Below, in pieces: positions 5,416-6,655 of a DNA stretch of 6,655 nucleotides (its first letter is position 1; every line of letters begins with the position of its first letter). The position numbers and the translations under genes were made by a program. The notes under the pieces were generated by a model. The model worked only from the letters and a program-made list of their open reading frames with translations. It did not search any database and was not told the origin of the DNA. Origin of the DNA: CAZDRB01 sp964507925 (lineage in GTDB: Bacteria > Patescibacteriota > Microgenomatia > UBA1400 > UBA12108); the NCBI GenBank assembly GCA_964507925.1, contig CAZDRB010000036.1, positions 1-6,655 on the forward strand, in the 5' to 3' direction.

Positions 5416-5832
5416 ATGGATCGCAAGTACAGGCTCTACAAACTCAAAAATATCCAGGCGCCAAATTTTTTGATGACCCCACTCGAGCTCAAAGATTACA
5501 TTGATTTTGAGGTCAAGCGGATCTATTTTATTACTCACCCGGTGAACGAAAAGCTAACTGGTAGTCACTGCCACCTCAAGGAGGAATACGAACTCTTTGT
5601 TCAGGTTGAGGGAAGCTGTACCATGGTCGTAGACGACGGACACGGCTTGGAAGAAATCGAGCTCAAAGGACTCGAAAGCGCGATCTATATCCCAGCCCGT
5701 GTCTGGCACCACTTTAAGGATATGTCCGATGACTGCAAGATTCTCGCAGTCACCTCAACCAACTACAATCCCGAACGCTCTGATTACTGCGAGGACTACG
5801 ACCAGTTCAAGAAGTTGATTCTTGAAAATTAA
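5416..5832 (+). CDS. FdtA/QdtA/WxcM-type cupin, putative dTDP-4-keto-6-deoxy-glucose 3,4-ketoisomerase
   Basis: The 138-residue product is a single cupin domain. It shows RIYFITHPV (35-43), the paired histidines H51 and H53 in GSHCHLKEEYELFVQVEGSC (49-68), a VDDG turn (72-75), YIPARVWHHFKDMSDDC (91-107), and a closing YNPERSDYCEDYDQF (117-131). This matches the FdtA family (sugar 3,4-ketoisomerases acting on dTDP-4-keto-6-deoxy-glucose), whose signature is RGxHAH, here changed to TGSHCH. The RmlC signature FRGLHYQ and the RmlC Tyr/Asp arrangement are not seen, so I do not call it the 3,5-epimerase. It sits where rmlC normally is, 3 nt after rmlB and 23 nt before the RmlD-like gene, with no clear Shine-Dalgarno, which suggests coupling to rmlB. 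The reaction (3,4-isomerase or something else on the same substrate) is inferred from family and place. Confidence 0.8.
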   Translation: MDRKYRLYKLKNIQAPNFLMTPLELKDYIDFEVKRIYFITHPVNEKLTGSHCHLKEEYELFVQVEGSCTMVVDDGHGLEEIELKGLESAIYIPARVWHHFKDMSDDCKILAVTSTNYNPERSDYCEDYDQFKKLILEN

Positions 5833-5855
5833 TTGTAAATTAGGAATTAAAAATT
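5833..5855 (+). other. AT-rich intercistronic spacer with AATT repeats
   Basis: The 23-nt gap between the cupin and the RmlD-like gene is almost pure A/T, and AATT occurs five times from 5827 to 5855. The only ribosome-site-like element is AGGA (5842-5845), 10 nt before the ATG. I see no hairpin terminator or promoter boxes with correct spacing. Confidence 0.4.
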
Positions 5856-6655
5856 ATGCAATCAGTCCTCATGACCGGTGCCTCAGGCCTGGTTGGTTCC
5901 CGCTTTGTTGAGATGTATCAGGACAAATATGAGATTTTTAACATGGATCTCACAACCGGGGTAGATATCACCAATCTCGAGACCCTTCAAAGTTTTGTTG
6001 TAGGTCACAGCTCAGCCAAAGTCTTGATTCATTTAGCAGCATTCACTGACACCAATCAGGCATTCGCGGACTCTGGCAACAAAGAGGGACTTTGTTACAA
6101 AGTCAACGTCGTTGGTACCGAAAATATCGCTAAGGTCTGCAAAGAAAACGGTATCCACCTCATCCACATCTCAACTGACTTTGTCTTTGACGGCACCAAG
6201 GATGGGCCTTACACGGAAGAAGATACCCCTAATCCTCTTGAATGGTACGGGCAAACCAAAGCCATGGCCGAACAAGTTGTTGCAGACTCCGGAGCTAGTT
6301 ACACGATCGTAAGAATTGCCTATCCCTACCGCGCCAAGTTTGACACCAAGCCCGACCTGATCAAAAAAATTCGCACTGGCCTCGCTAATGGGACTCTCTA
6401 TCCGCAGTTTAGTGACTCGGTGATCACTCCGACCTTGATCGATGATATTGCCAGTAGTCTCGACAAAATTATCGAGCAAAAGCCCCAGGGAATTCTGCAC
6501 GTAGTCGGTAGCAGCCCACTCTCTCCCTACGAGCTCGCGAGAAAGGTGGCCGCAGCATACGGATTTGATCCAAGTGCCGTGAAAGAGGGGAGTCTTGCTG
6601 AGTATCTCAAGTCCGCGCCTCGTCCATTCGCAAAAACAGTCAAAATGAGCAATCA
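5856..6655 (+). CDS. rmlD: dTDP-4-dehydrorhamnose reductase-like SDR protein (RmlD family), 3' truncated
   Basis: The frame is open from the ATG at 5856 to the window end: 266 complete residues, and RmlD proteins are usually about 285-300, so perhaps 20-35 residues are missing. Visible are the dinucleotide motif GASGLVGS (8-15), HLAAFTDTNQA (59-69), ISTDFVFDG (105-113) with T107 and D108, YTEEDTPNPLEWYGQTK (119-135) with YxxxK Y131 and K135, and RPFAKTVKMSN (256-266), the RPxxsxL-like end block of the family. RmlD reduces dTDP-4-keto-L-rhamnose to dTDP-L-rhamnose. A segment GNKEGLCYKVNVVGT (74-88) looks longer than in classic RmlD, and the family also includes reductases of other 4-keto sugars and MAT2B-like proteins. 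With an FdtA-like cupin before it in place of RmlC, the substrate is uncertain. Ribosome site AGGA is at 5842-5845. Confidence 0.85.
   Translation, partial: MQSVLMTGASGLVGSRFVEMYQDKYEIFNMDLTTGVDITNLETLQSFVVGHSSAKVLIHLAAFTDTNQAFADSGNKEGLCYKVNVVGTENIAKVCKENGIHLIHISTDFVFDGTKDGPYTEEDTPNPLEWYGQTKAMAEQVVADSGASYTIVRIAYPYRAKFDTKPDLIKKIRTGLANGTLYPQFSDSVITPTLIDDIASSLDKIIEQKPQGILHVVGSSPLSPYELARKVAAAYGFDPSAVKEGSLAEYLKSAPRPFAKTVKMSN

Noticed and set aside
6112..6500. Open frames on both strands in the last 600 bases
   Set aside because: They are shadows of the RmlD-like gene, whose frame is open from 5856 to the window end with clear motifs.
1..6655. High number of GATC, GAGCTC and CTCGAG words as a modification or restriction signal
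   Set aside because: They mostly come from favoured codons such as GAG CTC and GAG ATC; no methylase gene is present and no count against expectation was possible.

Overview
The window looks like chromosomal DNA from a small-genome bacterium, most plausibly a Patescibacteria/CPR lineage. This is an inference from gene style: a short RmlA, a compact RarA of about 385 residues, a SurA-N protein without an isomerase domain, very tight gene packing, and several genes without a Shine-Dalgarno sequence. No marker gene here fixes the taxon. The code is standard: TGA ends rmlA and no in-frame TGA occurs in the genes. All genes lie on the + strand and intergenic gaps are 1-49 nt. I saw no RNA gene, insertion sequence, CRISPR array, phage gene or convincing terminator, and no gene-free stretch over 300 bases.

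Layout: (1) 1-388, the end of a membrane protein and a complete three-helix small membrane protein, both unrecognised. (2) 399-1184, glucose-1-phosphate nucleotidyltransferase rmlA. (3) 1216-2942, a DNA-repair pair: rarA (clamp-loader-like AAA+ ATPase) followed 2 nt later by an AlkA/Mag-type HhH-GPD alkyl-base glycosylase. (4) 2992-4387, an envelope pair: a membrane-anchored SurA-N-like protein, preceded by the best promoter in the window, then a multi-pass membrane protein with a HELSH (HExxH) zinc motif. (5) 4399-6655, a nucleotide-sugar cluster: rmlB, a cupin of the FdtA/QdtA/WxcM 3,4-ketoisomerase family, and an RmlD-like reductase cut by the window end.

How the genes fit together: RmlA and RmlB should make dTDP-4-keto-6-deoxy-glucose for a surface glycan. 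The usual next enzyme is RmlC (3,5-epimerase), then RmlD. Here the slot between rmlB and rmlD holds an FdtA-family cupin instead, so the final sugar is uncertain: L-rhamnose if an RmlC lies elsewhere, or another 6-deoxyhexose. The sugar genes are split by the repair and envelope pairs.

The most interesting points are the FdtA-for-RmlC swap, the pairing of an isomerase-less SurA-N protein with a HELSH membrane protease candidate, a palindrome on the promoter of that pair, and a TATAAT box placed so that the protease transcript could start at its own AUG. None of these amounts to a demonstrated new system.
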